This document shows positions 62,633-64,000 of a stretch of 64,000 bases of DNA, in pieces. Origin of the DNA: Aquabacterium sp. NJ1 (GTDB taxonomy: Bacteria; Pseudomonadota; Gammaproteobacteria; Burkholderiales; Burkholderiaceae_C); contig NZ_JRKM01000001.1 of assembly GCF_000768065.1 (NCBI RefSeq), positions 62,001 to 126,000 of the forward strand, read 5' to 3'. Numbering within the stretch: position 1 is the first letter of the stretch; each line of letters begins with the position of its first letter. Made by a program: the position numbers and the translations under genes. The notes under the pieces are model-generated. The model made no database searches and was not told where the DNA came from. It worked only from the letters and a program-made list of their open reading frames with translations.

Positions 62633-63433
62633 TCACTTGGCGTGCATGAAGGTCTTGACTGCGGATATCAGCAGTATCACCCCCAGGCCAAAGGTCAGTG
62701 CTCCAGTTGGCACCAGGCCTAGCATGAGGCCGCCCGTCGCTGCACCAAGGATTGAGCCCATCGACATCCAACGCAGAAGTGATCCTTCTGCTCGCAGCAC
62801 TTTGAACGAATCGGACTGTCGGTAGCGTGCAAAGCCCACCACCATGGTTGGCAGGCTCACGCACAAAGACAGGCTCCCGGCCAGTTTGACGTCCAAGCCA
62901 TAGAGCAGCACGATGGTGGGAATCAACAGTTCCCCGCCTGCCACACCGAGCAGCGCAGCCACGATGCCAATGAGCAAACCTGCTGCCACACCGGCAGCAA
63001 ATTGAGTTGCCGTGTTCGCAAACAAGGCACCGTCCGCGTGCAATCCCCAGGTGCTTTCGACCAGCATCAACATGGCCAGGCCAGCCAGCAGGATCATGAT
63101 GATTCGATCAAGCCACGCCCGAGACATGGTGATGGCATGGCCAGCAGCCCACCAAGCGCCGATCAAAGAGCCTGTCAGCAAGTTGATGACGACGCCTTGG
63201 TGGTCAACCAGCGAGTCGAGCGATATCGACTTGAGCCTGAACAGCAAGGCCACGCTCACAACCACCAAGCTCATGGCCTTGTTGAGGATCACGGCTTCCA
63301 AGGTGCCGAGTTTGAACAAACCGACAAGCACGGGTAGCCGAAACTCCGCGCCTCCAAGTCCGATCAGGCCACCAAGGCAACCAATCAGGGAGCCGACTGT
63401 GAGACTTTGAATTTTCCTGTTGATCTGAGGCAT
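62633..63433 (-). CDS. TauE/SafE (TSUP) family permease
   Basis: A 266-residue membrane protein with about eight helices. Two Gly-rich repeats are typical of the TauE/SafE family: VGSLIGCLGGLIGLGGAEFR near the start and GIVAALLGVAGGELLIPTIV in the second half. The family moves sulfite, sulfoacetate or related anions. It is a single gene, oriented against its neighbours, between the sbcD-like and sbcC-like genes. The start is uncertain; an ATG at 63511 would add 26 residues. Confidence 0.9.
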   Translation of the reverse strand: MPQINRKIQSLTVGSLIGCLGGLIGLGGAEFRLPVLVGLFKLGTLEAVILNKAMSLVVVSVALLFRLKSISLDSLVDHQGVVINLLTGSLIGAWWAAGHAITMSRAWLDRIIMILLAGLAMLMLVESTWGLHADGALFANTATQFAAGVAAGLLIGIVAALLGVAGGELLIPTIVLLYGLDVKLAGSLSLCVSLPTMVVGFARYRQSDSFKVLRAEGSLLRWMSMGSILGAATGGLMLGLVPTGALTFGLGVILLISAVKTFMHAK

Positions 63434-63626
63434 GCCGTTTTCGTTCACGTGGGACGTATTCGCAGATTGTTTGGTTCTCGACAAATTGTCGTCGAACCGC
63501 GCTATTGCCATGATTGAAGCATGTGCTGTGCCGGGCCTATTGATTTGCGAAGATGCTCGCCCGCATTGGGGTTGACGCCGCGCAGTTCCGTCGGAAACTG
63601 GTTTCAGCAATCCGCTGGAGCAAACC

Positions 63627-64000
63627 ATGCAACCACTCAAACTCACCCTCAAGGGCTTTCGGGGCATCCGTGATGGCCTGGGGCAGGACGTGTTGACGCT
63701 GGACTTCGAGCGCTTGGCCGATGGTGCTGAACTCGTCGCCATTGCCGGTGCCAACGGGCGGGGCAAGACCACGTTGATGGACAACATGCACCCCTATCTG
63801 ACGATGCCATCACGTGCGGCCCTGAGCGGTCCCGGCGGCTTTTCCTACTACGACCATGTCTGCCTGCCGGAAAACGAGAAGGATCTGACTTGGTCACATG
63901 AAGGCCGGTGCTATCGATCCCAAGTGGTGATCCGGCTCAATGGACGCCGAAAGACCGAGGCCTATTTGCATGCGCTCACTGATGCGGGCCAGTGGCGCCC
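63627..64000 (+). CDS. SbcC-like ATPase, 5' part only
   Basis: The gene begins at an ATG behind GGAG and runs off the window after about 124 codons. The N-terminus shows the Rad50/SbcC pattern: LTLKGFRGIRDG, then the Walker A AGANGRGKTTLMDNM near residue 50. The remaining ABC-ATPase signature and coiled coils would lie beyond 64,000. It is the expected partner of the SbcD-like protein, together forming a double-strand-break or hairpin nuclease for the element. Confidence 0.85.
   Translation, partial: MQPLKLTLKGFRGIRDGLGQDVLTLDFERLADGAELVAIAGANGRGKTTLMDNMHPYLTMPSRAALSGPGGFSYYDHVCLPENEKDLTWSHEGRCYRSQVVIRLNGRRKTEAYLHALTDAGQWR

Noticed and set aside
1..64000. Insertion sequences, CRISPR arrays, tRNA and rRNA genes
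   Set aside because: No transposase motif, repeat-spacer pattern, cloverleaf or rRNA segment was seen on either strand by eye.

Overview
The window reads as about 64 kb of GC-rich DNA from a betaproteobacterium, most likely of the Burkholderiales (czcI/czcE-type genes, CadR-type MerR regulator, codon use). It holds a large heavy-metal resistance block set between pieces of a conjugative element, either an ICE or a plasmid. No rRNA, tRNA, CRISPR array or recognisable transposase was seen.

Left backbone, 1-13,857. A minus-strand transfer block runs traI-like, traD, DUF4400, the order known from SXT/R391-type elements. Next to it are an H-NS-like gene and a FlhD/FlhC-like activator pair, which points to SetCD/AcaCD-type master control. 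A second minus-strand operon follows (two unknown genes, a zinc-finger/Toprim primase, a hairpin-rich spacer, DUF932, a terminator). Plus-strand genes then encode an unknown protein, an AlpA-type regulator, a tyrosine-recombinase-fold protein without the expected catalytic tyrosine, and DUF1173. The TraI-like protein also appears to have lost its catalytic ligands.

Metal block, 13,864-59,298. Module A (13,864-31,051) has a CusRS/CopRS-like two-component system, a TolC/adaptor/RND efflux set with an unusual RND class, Met/His-rich and DUF2933 proteins, an ICMT-like methyltransferase, a Cu/Ag-type P1B ATPase, a PHA-synthase-like hydrolase (DUF3141) and a lemA-TPM-TPM set. Two nearly identical 22-bp inverted repeats tie the sensor locus to the Met-rich gene. 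Module B (31,078-37,016) has a CopZ-like protein, DUF411, an MFS exporter, an unrecognised nuclease-like gene, a His-tailed periplasmic protein, and an EamA exporter with a very His-rich tail. Module C (37,036-46,199) is cadR, cadA/zntA-like and czcICBA. Module D (46,250-49,764) is a visibly less GC-rich iron module: a cytochrome c-FTR1 permease behind a Fur-like box, with lipoproteins on both sides. Module E (50,184-59,298, minus strand) is a second copper/silver set: Met-rich protein, YnfA, CusF, CzcE-like, and cusCBA with a CusF domain fused to CusB.

Right backbone, 59,677-64,000. A 61-aa gene, a protein that may be related to phage directionality factors, an SbcD-like phosphoesterase and the start of an SbcC-like ATPase look like a recombination/repair cassette. 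A TauE/SafE permease on the opposite strand separates sbcD-like from sbcC-like.

The three RND pumps carry three different transmembrane-helix-4 signatures (near residue 400), so they probably serve different metals: divalent cations for czcA, Cu(I)/Ag(I) for cusA, and an unclear substrate for the first pump. Families were recognised by eye from the translated sequence; no database search was run.
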